A stretch of DNA of 64,000 nucleotides, taken from the NCBI RefSeq assembly GCF_048128805.1, contig NC_136008.1, positions 15,396,572 through 15,460,571 on the forward strand, given 5' to 3'. A program made the position numbers and the translations under genes. The notes beneath the pieces are model-generated. The model did no database searches and was not told where the DNA came from. It worked only from the letters and a program-made list of their open reading frames with translations. This document shows, in pieces, positions 51,157 through 63,200 of this stretch; within the stretch, counting starts at the first letter, position 1; each line of letters opens with the position of its first letter. Source of the DNA: Centroberyx gerrardi (lineage: Eukaryota > Chordata > Actinopteri > Beryciformes > Berycidae).

Positions 51157-54100
51157 TTACAGAACAGTCCAGAGAGAGTTAATAGATAAATAGGATGCAG
51201 CCACATTGAACACTGACAAGCTCCTTTTTTTACAGTATGTCAAATTAAATCAGATATTATGTTTAGTGTGTCAAAAGCTGTGCAGCAGTTTACAAAGCCA
51301 AGACATTTTTGCAATGTCTTACCCAAACTATCTTGGCATGATAGCCTCAAGTCTTACATATTTCATAGTAAGGAGCAACACTACCAATTATGCAAAAAAG
51401 TGATGTCTCCTGGGACCTGAGGTTTGGCAAGTGTTGAGAATAGTTAGGCTTTAGTATGAGTTGTTAGAGGCTCTGCCTGTCTGCTCGGCTGCCTATCTTG
51501 GTTTTTCGTTGCATCCTCCGGTACTGTACTCTGTATTTTGGCTGTCTCTGACTGGCAAGCCTGATTCCCCCTGAGGGCTGAATGCAATAATAGTACAGTA
51601 CAACAGCCGTCCGTCTCTGTTTGCCCAATATGCCTCCCAGATGGATGTGTTGAGAGTTCACGCTACATTACTGGCTGATTGGTCACGGCTGCATAAGCTC
51701 CCCTTATCGTGGGCAGTCATGTGGATCTACACTTCTCTGTAGAAGTTCTGAGTTGCCCATGGGGAGCAGTAACTAGTGGACTGTAGAGCTGCGGTCGAAC
51801 CCTGACCTTCTGCCTGTCCTGCTGGAAGACATGCTGAGGAAGCCTCATGCCAACAGGCTGCTCCTCCACCAACCCACTAGCCCTTTACAGTGGGTGTGTC
51901 ACAGATTGAGGTATGAATGCATGAAGGGGGCAGCTGTAAAGTCAGTGTACGCATAGGATTAGATAGACATCATCAGGCATGTGTGATATAACATATATAG
52001 CTGGGGCGATGCTGCTAATCTTCCACACTGGCCCTGGTGCACAGCTCTCCTTCCCAACATGGTTTGTTTACATTTCTCAGTCACCCGCAGGAGCAGTGTA
52101 ACGCCTGTAGCTCCACCAGCCTCCAACCACAGAGCCTCGCCCCTATGAACTGCCGGGCCTGCTTTTCAAAGCCGGGACTTAGATCCATGCAGCTTAACAA
52201 AAAGAGCAGTTAAAACAGTGGTGTTGGCGGTTATCTCACAGGTGACGGATGATAACTGACATCTCAATACTAAACAAGCGGTTGGGAAGCCGACACACAC
52301 TACAGTTCCAAATACACCCTTACAGGTGAGAGTGATTGTGTGTGTTTAAATGGCTTTCACCCAGCAGTAACTCACCCTTTGTTTATAGCAAGTAGACAAG
52401 GTGGAAAGGTGCTTACAAACTGTTTGCATTGTAGTAAATGTAGAAACCTTGTTGACTGTAATTGACAGACAACTGGTTGAAGAGTCAATTCATACTAAAC
52501 TACATGTGATCATTGCAGTTGACCAGTTTCGAATACCGCTCAGCTGGACACTTGAGAGTATCCGCCCCGCTGCGTGAGAGGTGCAGTTGCATTGGGCCAT
52601 AATGGGATCCGTGTCCCGGCCACCTGACCCACAACCTGGCATTCTGAGATCCACTGTGTTGTTTAAAGGGCCTGTGGAATGTGGAACAAATCCCCTCAGC
52701 TTTATCGGCCTGGGCGCGCTCCCCATTGGCCAGGCTTAAGAGCCAGGGGCCTGCGCGGGAGCTTACAGAATTTCACATGGAGGCCAGAAACAGAGGAACA
52801 TCCTGTTTGAGTCTAACCGCCTGTCCCACACTGGCTTTGATATGCCGTCGCCTTGTGCTCTCTCTCTTTGCTCTCTTGTTTGCCAGGGTGTGTGTGTGTG
52901 TGTGTATGTGTCTGTGTGTGCTCTGTCTAGCCCCTGTGTACATCTTATGTTTTCTCTTGATGTCTGGTGCTACACTGCAGTTTGTTTACATTTAGTAAAC
53001 TGAGTAAACATTGTTTCACACTGCTCTGTGTTTTATCAAACGTATTTCTTACTACTTCTGACTGCTAAAATAAGCCATTTTGCTACACTTTTGTTTGAGT
53101 AGACCATTAAATGTTTGAGTGCACTTGTACATGGCGTTGGTCATATAAAAGTCCACCCAGAGAATATTGCATTACACCACCAAGCCCTGAGATCTTTGAA
53201 TTAATCCAACATGCTCTGCGGCACAGCCATACTGTATATGGCACCAAACTTCAGACTAGTCCGTTTTTTGTGGCTCTCTTCTAGTGAACCACGACAGCCA
53301 CTAGGTCTTTTTCTCTGGGCCTATAATTGATCAAATACATCAAGGATGATGGTAGGAAATACGTCTATAATTTAATACATTTGCCTAACCCAGATCCATA
53401 AATGTGATTCCAGTCACTGGTATGAAGCATATGGTTTCCAAGTTCCTACAGTAGCTGCCTGTGTGACAGCTGAGAGGAGGGCACTCCATTACATCAGACT
53501 CCTATCAAAGCCCGCTTTAATGAAGGCAGGCTGATTACAGCACTGGTGACAGATGCAGGGTGGTCAGCCGGCGATACTAATCTTTGTTTATGACATCCAG
53601 CAGGTCATAATCAAAGTGAGGGGAAGATCAGTGATAGGGTGGGGAGGGGGTTGGAGGGAGCGTGCAGAGTTCAGGAGATGTTCTCTCCTGATTGAAGGGG
53701 CACGGGTGACTTTCAGTGGTCCGCAGGCCGCCTGACGTAGACAGGCAAGCATGCTCATCTCTCCCCACAGCTGTTGTAACACTGCGGCCGAAGAGGCTTC
53801 GCCCCAACGATTCATGTCCTGCCAAGAGAGAGGTTCTGCCTCTTGTTTGACCTCAGAGAGAGAGAGAGAGAGTGTGTCCCGCTGCCCTGAAAGAGCCATA
53901 TCTGGGCCATCTGGGCCACATGGGGCCCGTCCAGATGACAGGATGGCATTCTGCTCTTATCTCATCGCCATTCATAGAGAGACATGTCATGGCACAGTGA
54001 TACGTAGATAAAATATCCCAATTAATGGACAAAACTAAATTCTCAGCTGTCCAGCAATGGCAAGGATTGAAAGAGGTCTATCTTTAAGGCTGGACTTGAC

Positions 54101-57100
54101 AATGATGCCTTCATAAATGAGGATTTGTTTCAAATACCTGCAGTCATCATGTTTTTATAGCTCAATACTGTATGACCACTATATAATGGTGTGGGTCCTT
54201 GCCTCAGTGATTTTACGTCTCTGAATTTATCAGTCTCATTCTTGGTATACACTTTCAGGCACATGGTTATAGTGAATCATAGAAATGTGCTGTTGGCATG
54301 GGTTTGTGCTGTGATAATGATGAATATTCTTAGGAAGACTAGCTCAAATCCAGCAGTATATACAGCACTTTGTTTGTTTTAATATGGCTACTCTGTAGTA
54401 TTATCCGCTGGCTGTGGCCAATCTGGCCTGTTGGCTCTGAGCACCATAATCACCCTGACTTGGACTGAGAGCTGAGGCCTGATCAACCAGTGGGAGAGAG
54501 CTTGCTGTTCAACCATCAAGAGACCCACATATTGTTTTTTTACTCTCTTGCAAGAGAAGAGACAGAAGTTGTGCAACAGGCCTTGTGTCTTTAGCTCCCC
54601 ATATTTTCAGCCACAACCCCTTTCCCCCTCTCTCCACCCCTCGTCTCACTCTCTTTTTCTCCCTCTCCCTTCAATATAACAGCTCACATCTGGTTTTGAG
54701 TCAAGGCCAGGTTGGTTTCTTGTGGAATGGAGGGCTTTTATTTCTCAATGGCCCCACTCCCTCTCCAGTTTCATACTGTGGTGAAGAGTATGCAGTTTGT
54801 TTACAAAGTGGTGTTCCTTTCATTATATTGATACTACTCAATCTTCATTTTCATCATTGGGAAATCCCACAATCATCCCCAATTAATGGCCAGTGGGAGC
54901 AGGAATGCCGGGTTACTGGTTGGCTGGTGGTCACCAAGGCTTTCCTGTGGCGCCTTCTTAAGTGTCAGTTACAGGTGACTTTGTATTTCTAGAAACTGTG
55001 TACATCCTGGAGAACTCCCACTGTTCGCCACTCAGTATTTGTCTCCAAAGGTACTCTCAGAGTCAAATTAAGGAAATAACTGAGATTGTTGGTCTGGTTT
55101 GGACAAGGAACTGCATAGTACAATATACAGAAGTATCAGGTTTGAAAAAAGGAAAAAAGACCCAAACATAATTAAATATAGTAGCGCCTTCTCTATAGCC
55201 AACTAAGTTGTTTTTAAGCTAATTACATCTTTATGTAAAAATAAGCTATCTGAAGTATTTCAGAAAACCACATAGCTTCAAAATTATATGAGTAGGTTTC
55301 CAGAAAGTATCCTGTTTTCCTTTTTTTCCAGCATATGTTTGGACTTGGATACACATCCAGACATCTGATCAAGTTGCCATATTTCATACCCTGAGGCCAG
55401 GGGAACCGTGTCAACAAGCTTCATGTTAGCCTCTTCTGTTTTTGAAGATGTGATTTTCAAAATCAGTTGTGTATCATATGGTTTGAAGAATAGACTAAAA
55501 GCAGTGTGCGTGCTTATATTTAGGGGGTGAGTAAGAGCAGGGGGGGGATAGGAGAACAAAGATGTGCAGTGTTTCCCAGTGGGAGGATGGGTGGTAGGCA
55601 GGCAGGCAGAGAGACTGCTGGGGGATGTCTGATGTCACCTGGTAGGGAGCTATGAAAGCTTCCCCTGGTTACCCTATCCCACATAAAAGTCTGGCAGTAG
55701 GCTGAGGCTTTAGGGAAGCTTGGCAGAACTGCTGCATTAAGCAGGAACAAACATCACACACCTCTCTGTCTGTCTCTTATGTCAAGGCGTCTGGGAGACA
55801 GATCCTGTTTACATGGAACACTGTCAGTGCATATATCCAATGCACTGCTTTATAAGACAATGGAGATCTAATACCTCATCGTCTGCTTGTCATTCTTGTT
55901 GAGGTGCCTGTCCCACACATGCGGTTTTTCATCTTTCTTCCCCATAACTACATCACAGGTTTCAGGTGTATGCCACTATTGGAAAAACAGGAACTGTTTG
56001 CTCTAAAATGCTAACACATTCTTATAGCCTACAGAGCAGTTCATGATCTGATAGTGAAGGAATGAGAGTGGCTAGATGCCAGATAGCAGTTAATTACACA
56101 TGTGGCGGGCAGATTTGAGCCCGACACCGTGGGCGATGTGGATGGAGATGCCATGTGTTTAGACGTTAAACTGCAGACTGCGGTCGGACCCAGCCTGCTC
56201 TCTCATTAGCTCCCCCACTGGATGTAATGAGCACGGAGGGAGGGCTGACTTTTCTCTTGAGATGCCATGTGTTTCAGCACCGGTCCCGCTGGTCCCCCGC
56301 ACGCTCAGCAAGACGTCTCATGATATCAGAATTTTAATTAGGGACAAGATCCACCGGTACCAGTTGGTTAATTGATCCGTTTCATTAGATTTAATTGTGA
56401 ATTCTGTCTTTCATTTAGGGGTGCTTACCTTGCTCTGTGCCCCTATGGGAATGAGGATGAGAAGAATCAATGGTTGTCTTTGATGTTCCTCCAAGCAGCA
56501 GAACAGTGTGTCTGTGTGAACTCCCTCTCCCTTACACACTGCCCTTCATTAAGGGACTGTGGTACAAAGAGGAGAGATAAAAGCATCCAGCACGGAAAGG
56601 AAACAACAACTTGGCTACAGAAACCACAAAAGATAGAAACTGTGTGTGTTTATATGTGTGTGTCTGTGTACAGATGCACACACTACTGTCTAGTGAGTGT
56701 ATATCTGTGTGTGTGTGTATTTTGTGTGTCCTGATTAAAGACAGCTGCTTGTTTGGGGCCCAGGGAGCGGTACCGGTTGTCTCCACCTCTCCCAGAAGCC
56801 TTCCAGAGTCTGTTAAAAACCCACCTCCACCTCCACCTCCACTTCCACCTCCAACTCCACCTCCACCTCTCCCACTGAGCTCCCAGGGACGCGGGAATAA
56901 GCAGCAGATAGGCCCTATCTCCCCTCTAACAAACCGTCTCCTCCTCCGCTCCACACACACTTATCTGCCTCTCTCTTCTCCCATCTTCCGTTCTTCTTAT
57001 CTTTTTCCTCTCTTCTCTCTACCCTTTGTGCCCTATTTTCCTCTGTTCCTTTCTCCTGCATTTTCTCCCGCTCACTTCCTGACCGACCCTCTTCTGTTCC

Positions 57101-57416
57101 TCCTATTTTTTCCCCCCATCGCTAACCCCTCTCTCAAATCACGCCGCCCCCCCCGCCCCCCTCCTCTCCCCAAGGCTTGGCTCCCATTCTTTTCCCTGTT
57201 TTCTCTCAATGTCTCCGGTGGCCAATTTGCAGGGTGTCCGAGCCTTGACCCTGACACACAACCGGCTCCCCCTCAGCGGTGAAGGTCAGGGCCAGATTAC
57301 AGGCTGAGGTATCATCCTCTGAAGTGAGGAATAATCACGGGCTCTGAGATTGTTAAATAGCACCACAGGCCCTGGCACTGTCATTACTGAGAGAGAGGCG
57401 AGGCGAGGGGAGGGGA

Positions 57417-57453
<37 letters not shown>

Positions 57454-60400
57454 TCGTTCACCTAAACGCATGCAGATGTGCAGACTCCAGTTGAGCCTCG
57501 GCTCTGTTGAAGGTACATGGAGTTCTTTTGTTTTCTAGCATCTATCTGTTTTTTATTTGTCTCGTTTCAGTGTGCCTCCTTGATTCAATCTGGTGAGATT
57601 TTATTTCAAAGTGTGTGTGGACCAGCTAAGTGGACTGGGAATGACGTAAATGAGATGAATCATTTGTTGTTTAAATACTTGTGGTTTAGGGCCTGTGCTG
57701 CACTTAATTTTCATTGTTTCCACAATCCAATCGTAATTAAAGAACAGTTGTGTGTGTGTATATTTGTGTGTATGTATATGTGTTTGTGTGTATTTATGTG
57801 CGTCATGTGGGTGTGTGTGCATGCATGTGCGTGTGCTTGTGTGTGTGTGACAGACTCTGTGTCTAGCACATGTGTGGGATGGTTATGAAATCATTGTGGT
57901 TCTGTTTTACGCAGGATATAGATTATTCACATGTGACAGCAGAGCTTTCACATTTTTTCTTCCCTCTTCCCACCCCTTTATTCCCCTCCCTCTTTTGTTT
58001 TATGGCTATGGAATGGTGTATTTAATCAGTCCCATCCTATCCGCAAGGAATTTTCCATCTGGCAGTTTTACTCAATTCAAAATAAATACACGCATGTTGC
58101 TGAGAGCTCATCACGAAGTTTGTTTTACATAAATCAAATGCAAAACTTCTCTAAGTAAAGTTCACAATGAGCAATGTAGCGAACCTTTACTGAAGCCTGG
58201 GCCTCCATCAGACTCCCCTTCCCTGTCAAGTAGGATGAGAACAAACAGGTTGGCTGAGAGAGAGCTCAGATGATGGAGTGCAATATGGCTTTTTTGATGG
58301 ATGCGAGGGTCCGTTTGAAGGGGTTGGAGGAATCTTGAAAGCTTGGCAGTGGCAGCACTCACGCTGTCCCAGACAGTGAAACACAATAAGCGTGCAGATG
58401 TTCAAAGTGTTTGGCCGTGGTGGAGCCTCCAGCCCTCTCCCTCTCATCTGAGTAGGAAATGCTTTAGCTGGAACTGTTTGTTTTCTCTATGTCTGTGGTC
58501 AAAGAACTGTAGATTCACTTACACCCCCCCCCCCCTCTTCTCTCTCTGTTTCTTTCCTTGTCCCAGGAGTTTCCAAATGGTGAGCTGAAGGAAGGACAAT
58601 TCGTAGATCATCACTGTCCCCTAGAGGGTAGGTAGAGAAGCACAAGTTTTAGCGCTCATTGATAAGCTTTGCATGACAACAATCCTTGCATCCTCTTATC
58701 TGTAGACCACAGATCTAAAGTACTATGATTGATAGGCAATGTATGAGCAAGTGTGTTGTATACTGACATAAACAATGTAACTTGAAGGCTAGTATATATA
58801 GACTTGTAGGTTAGTACTGGGTGCATTTACTATTTCAAGATGCCGTCCTATATCTAATTTCTGGATGAGTCTAATTTCTGTTTGGTGGGTGCATAGGTAA
58901 GGTAGATCCAGTAGGTCTTCACAAGATCATATTCTTAAGTTTGATGTGCAAAAAAAGTGCAGTGCAGACGTTTTGGCCTATTTTCAGGCTTTCATTAGTG
59001 CCTGCCTCCTTTCCAAACAAAGGCGAAGTAAACATCTAAGTAAGGCTTATGATCTTGTGAAGACTTTGTGATTTTCTTTTGGAGTGTATGTACCGTGCAG
59101 AATACTGCCTAATTACTGTATGAGCAATCAGGTTTTCTGAAGTGTGTGGTGTTGTGTTGACAGTGGTACTCCCTCCAGAGAAGGCGGAGGGCTGTGAAAG
59201 CTACCTGCAGTACCTGCACTCAGAGGACGGGGAGCGGGAGCCTCCTAGGGATGCGACCAAAGCTCCAGGGAAGAAACGCATCAGTCTGGATGTACGCAAC
59301 CCACTACACAGTCCCAGTCCTTCAGTTTCATTCTTATTTATAGCCATACATGCATGCTGGGATAGGCTCCAGCCCCCTGTGACCCTGAATAGGAATAAGC
59401 TGTTAAAGACAATGAATGAAATGAATACATGCACCATTGAACTACTGTTGCACCACCCCTGAGAGGAATTTTTAGGGGGAAAAAATCTCTCTTAAGCCAT
59501 CACAACTTGGCTTAACAAAATATCTGGGTGTTGAAACGGTTTTGCTTTTCACTGAGTAAGAATTAGCTGCAGCAGCCACTGCATTAACAGAGAATAGACA
59601 ATGAAATGCATGATGGGGGGACTTCTATGCTAGCTACAGCTGTATGCCTTCACTATGTGTACAGAACATCTGTCTGTATGTTGACACTGCTCCAGACCAT
59701 ATCCTGATTGAATTTAGGGACCAATAAATAGAATAAATAGATTGTAATGTTTGGACCTGCATGTTTTAAAGAACTGCTTAGATCTACTCCTTGGTAATCA
59801 CTCCTGGTTATGTAAGCTGAGGAGATATTATAGAACCATAAAGGGCTGCTTTTCTCCCTGGGGTCTCCTCCCTCGTAAACGCACCGCCTTTCACAGAGTG
59901 TCAGCTCTCCTACATGCCTGCAGCAGGGCCCATGTTCCAAACGTTTATTTTTCCAATTACAGCCATGTTACTAGATACATCTGAATCAAAGTTACTGCCA
60001 AAAAGCTGTAACTGAGAATTGTGGTTAAACTCTTTTTCCTGGAAGACAAGGTCATAGCGGTAGGGCCCGCCACCCCCGCTCTCCTTTCTTTATGTTTCCC
60101 CCACACCAGGCAAAGGCAACTAAATGGCTTCTGCTGAAATGTGATTTGTTTACCAATTTGTATTTTGCTTTGAAAGGCCTAGAACAAAAGTAGTCCGCCC
60201 ACTGCAAATTGCTCCCAAGGTGCATGAATTCATTAAGACCCAAACATGTGGCATTTCAAGCTCCCTGCTCAATCAGACAGATTTTGTTTTTGTTTTTTTT
60301 TGCTTTGAATGGCATGAAAGTTACCTGTATATAATACGACCCAGGGGTGATTTTAAAGGGAGATGAGAAGGGATGGTGTAATGGATCCGCATACATGAGG

Positions 60401-62470
60401 AAAACCAACACTCACATCACACAGCTGACAAATTTTAATGAATCACACTGATGGCAGCACTACAATGGTTGAATTTGCTGTGCTTTGCTGCCCCCTGCTG
60501 TCATAAGCATGACTGTCTTTGGGCTTCGACACAGAATTACTGTTCTCCTACTTACTCTACTTCACTATGTGAAAAGATGCATGTTGACAACATCATATTG
60601 TTGATGTGTATTAAGTGCGGTATCATAATTTTTACATAAATGTGTATTTTAATGTGTTTACAGGACTTGGAGTGTGATGTTTCTGTGGAGGATGACAACC
60701 GACAGGAGTGGATCTTCACCCTCTATGACTTCGACAACAGCGGGAAAGTTACAAAAGAGGTAATGATTATCATTCTTGTGATCCTGATATTCTGTCCTTT
60801 TTACAAAAATGTGAGATGCCATATTATTTTGTCAAAGGTGCAGTACAAACTACTTTTTTTCCCCCACTACTTTAGGACATGTCCAGCCTGATGCATACCA
60901 TTTATGATGTGGTGGATGCATCTGTGAATCACTCCTGTCACAATAAGAGTAAGACTCTGCGTGTCAAACTGACCGTCACTCCAGAGCCGAGGTCCCACAG
61001 AAGAGATACAGGGACAGGTAAAAAAAAAAAACAGCATTTCATTATACTATCTATCGTTGATCCCAATACTCAGTGCATCAACTCAATGTTTCCTGTAGAT
61101 TTTTTTTTTGGAAGATGTGGGGGGTAATTTTGGTTCTAAGACCAGGGTTTGCTCCTGGGCCCATTCCAGGATCAGTTCTAGTATGTCAGCTAAATTAATG
61201 TAAAGGAAAGACTGCCAACTAATGTTTCAGTCTATACAGTATGGATGTCTATGCACACTTTATGCTGGTTTAGTACTAAACTGTTGTGCCTCCCCTCCTC
61301 AGAACGTGAGCAGGGTCGGACGGACAGGTGTCACCAGGAGGACGGACGCTCGGCTGACAAACGGCTCTCCTCCTACATCAAGTCAGTACACACCAAGTAT
61401 ACATGCGTTGGGGCTGGACTGTGTTCATTGTAGTGATTCTAATTCCTACAAATTAACTAATTGATGGTGTTCTTAGTATTCTCCATTGTCCACTAATCAT
61501 GAGGGTGTTGCTCATTTGTCGTATCAGAGGGCAGAGCAGTGAGGCGCCGGCCGCAGAGGGTCAACATTACTGTGTGGATGAAAACACGGAGAGGAGGAAT
61601 CACTACCTGGACCTGGCCGGAATAGAGAACTACACCTCCAGATTTGAAGGTTAGTGTGTCTTCATTCTGTATGTCAGTCTGCTTGTTGCTGTGGGCTTGC
61701 AGAAGTTAAAACATTCAAATTCACAACATTATAACACAGTGGGAAGTTGAAAAGTGAACTTGGAGAGGGCGAGGGGAAACAGTAATTCAGTGTTATAAAT
61801 CATCCTTAGACAAACCATTGACCCGCTGTCTCTCACCTGCCTTTCAGGTACCACCCCTCCCTTCCCCCCCCAGGAGTCCCATGGTCGGAGCTCCCAGTCC
61901 CAGAGCCGCTCACGCTCCCAGGAACCAGAACCCCAAGTCGTTCACCATCGCCGCTCGCAGGTCATCAGCGATAACTACAACCCTGCAGAGGCTCGAAGCA
62001 AAGGCACGCAATTCCTCAAATCCCCCAAAGGAACCTACAAGGGAGGCGGAGGGAACAACGGGGGCAGCGGAGGTGGCAAGTCCAGCAAATGTCACGGCTA
62101 CCACCCGCCTCTGCAGTCCGTGCTGCACGGTGGCAACGCAGCGAGCCACGGGGGTCAGGATGTGTACCACCTGCCGCACCAGACCCAGTCCTCGGGCCAC
62201 CACCAGCACCCCCTGCAATACAGCCACAGCAAACGTCTAAGGGCCAAAGCCAGAGAGGCCCTGTCCCCGTCCAAAACCCCGCTCTCTCCCCCCTCCCACC
62301 CCCAGCAGCAGCCCCCGGTGCCCTCTGTACTGCCCAGCCTGGAGAGAGAGCAGGCGTCCGGCCCGCCGGGGAGCCCCGGGTTTGTGGTTCCTCTGGTCCA
62401 GCGGCACGAGCACCACCACCACCACGAACACCACCACCACCACCACTACCACCATTACCATCAGACATGA
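40491..62470 (+). CDS. nkd2: Naked cuticle homologue 2 (NKD2), Wnt feedback inhibitor
   Basis: Ten exons: 40491-40515 (ATG), 40638-40664, 40799-40890, 58567-58627, 59164-59291, 60664-60759, 60876-61017, 61303-61381, 61528-61649 and 61848-62470 (TGA). They encode 464 aa; human NKD2 is 451 aa. The start MGKLQSKHA carries Gly2 for N-myristoylation. A single EF-hand-like loop, DFDNSGKVTKED (residues 133-144), lies in the conserved block QEWIFTLYDFDN, which mediates Dishevelled binding in this family. Downstream are HYCVDENTERRNHYLDLAGI, SRSRSQEPE, and FLKSPKG motifs. The C-terminus is a histidine-rich tail (QRHEHHHHHEHHHHHH). NKD proteins bind Dishevelled and dampen canonical Wnt signalling; NKD2 also coats TGF-alpha vesicles for basolateral delivery. 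The His-rich end and the human-like position beside TRIP13 support NKD2 over NKD1. Teleosts can carry two nkd2 copies; I cannot tell which this is. Confidence 0.95.
41708..41739. repeat. (CA)n microsatellite
   Basis: Perfect CA run in nkd2 intron 3. Confidence 0.9.
44424..44461. repeat. (CA)n microsatellite
   Basis: CA run with one interruption (CATGCA) in nkd2 intron 3. Confidence 0.9.
45560..45670 (+). repeat. G-run cluster, purine tract and T14 run
   Basis: From 45574 to 45617 there are at least five runs of four or more G (GGGTGGGGGGTGGGGGGGGG within it), followed by a GGA-rich purine tract and a run of about 14 T. This is a strong candidate for G-quadruplex formation on the plus strand of nkd2 intron 3. 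Confidence 0.7.
46003..46032. repeat. (CT)n microsatellite
   Basis: Perfect CT dinucleotide run followed by a short (TG)n, in nkd2 intron 3. Confidence 0.9.
51121..51156. repeat. (GA)n microsatellite
   Basis: GA run with one interruption, in nkd2 intron 3. Confidence 0.9.
56816..56872. repeat. (CCACCT)n imperfect hexamer repeat
   Basis: About nine CCACCT-like units with substitutions, inside a pyrimidine-rich zone reaching 57180. In one frame it would read as poly-proline, but there is no splice or frame support for coding. Confidence 0.85.
57418..57449. repeat. (GA)n microsatellite
   Basis: GA run adjoining a GGGGA-rich purine stretch, in nkd2 intron 3. Confidence 0.9.
59345..59430 (+). 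repeat. L2-like LINE 3' fragment in nkd2 intron 5
   Basis: The phrase GCTGGGATAGGCTCCAGCCC, followed by GACCCTGAATAGGAATAAGC and a run of AATGAATG units, matches a very widespread fish repeat 3' end that I associate with LINE elements of the L2 group. It begins about 50 bp after the exon ending at 59291. Family name is from memory. Confidence 0.6.
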
Positions 62471-63200
62471 CCGCATTCAGAGTACAGTGACTGAGACCGC
62501 ACAGGACCAACCACCACGCCAGTCTGAAGGACCTAACCTCATCCCACGGGAGTGTCTCCACCTCTGTCCAGGATCTTTTTTTTTAGTTCTCCTCCTCTTC
62601 CAAGCTATACAGATATATCCTGAGATTAGACGTATTGAGGAATCATGTAGTGTGACTGCTGATGGAGGGAGTTTCTCTGAAGTTATTGTGTAACAATGAA
62701 AGATGTGTGGCACAGTTTTGAATTGATTGTCGTTAGATTTTCTGCTGGACCGCTCTGCTCGTTACTCATATTCAGAAAGGGACACCACAAAGGAACAGAT
62801 CAGAGGCCTTTTGATGTAACATCCTCTCCCTCTTGATGCTGTTGGTTGATGTGCTCGTCCCTAGAAGCTATGTGTCAGAGTGGGTGTGTTGCTCTGTGTG
62901 AGACCTTTCTAAACCATGGATCTCAGGTGTAAAGGTGCTGCTGCTCTTGAGCTTTTCACAAAGGCTACTTCCTCTGGGAGTCCCGCTGTGGACTGAGGGG
63001 CTTCCTGTCTGAGGGAAAATATGAAATCACCACTGCCAGTTTTAATGCAAAAATATCTCGCTATATGTATAAAAAAAATCTATATATGTAAACACATTTT
63101 ACTGTATAATTATTATACTGTATATGCATATTTCATCATGGATATAATTATGCATATATGTATTTTGTCTTTTATATATTTTAATAAACGTTATATAGTT
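62471..63200 (+). other. nkd2: nkd2 3'UTR
   Basis: Non-coding sequence after the stop. AATAAA at 63183-63188 in an AT-rich context is the probable polyadenylation signal, about 715 bp past the stop. Confidence 0.65.

Larger units (their letters stand above)
40891..58566 (+). other. nkd2: Third intron of nkd2 (17.7 kb)
   Basis: No additional exon is supported on either strand. The intron contains many simple repeats: (CA)n at about 41708-41739 and 44424-44460, (CT)n at 46003-46031, (GA)n at 51121-51155 and 57420-57448, (TG)n at 52887-52906 and TG-rich text at 57750-57850. It also has a G-run cluster (45574-45617) and a pyrimidine-rich zone (56810-57180). Long first introns of signalling genes often hold enhancers; nothing in the raw sequence alone identifies one. 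Confidence 0.7.

Noticed and set aside
56611-57282. 223-codon plus-strand frame with poly-proline
   Set aside because: It is created by the CCACCT repeat and pyrimidine-rich zone in nkd2 intron 3. No exon boundaries or homology are recognisable.
62016-62561. 181-codon minus-strand frame, Gly-rich
   Set aside because: It is the antisense shadow of the GC-rich last nkd2 exon.
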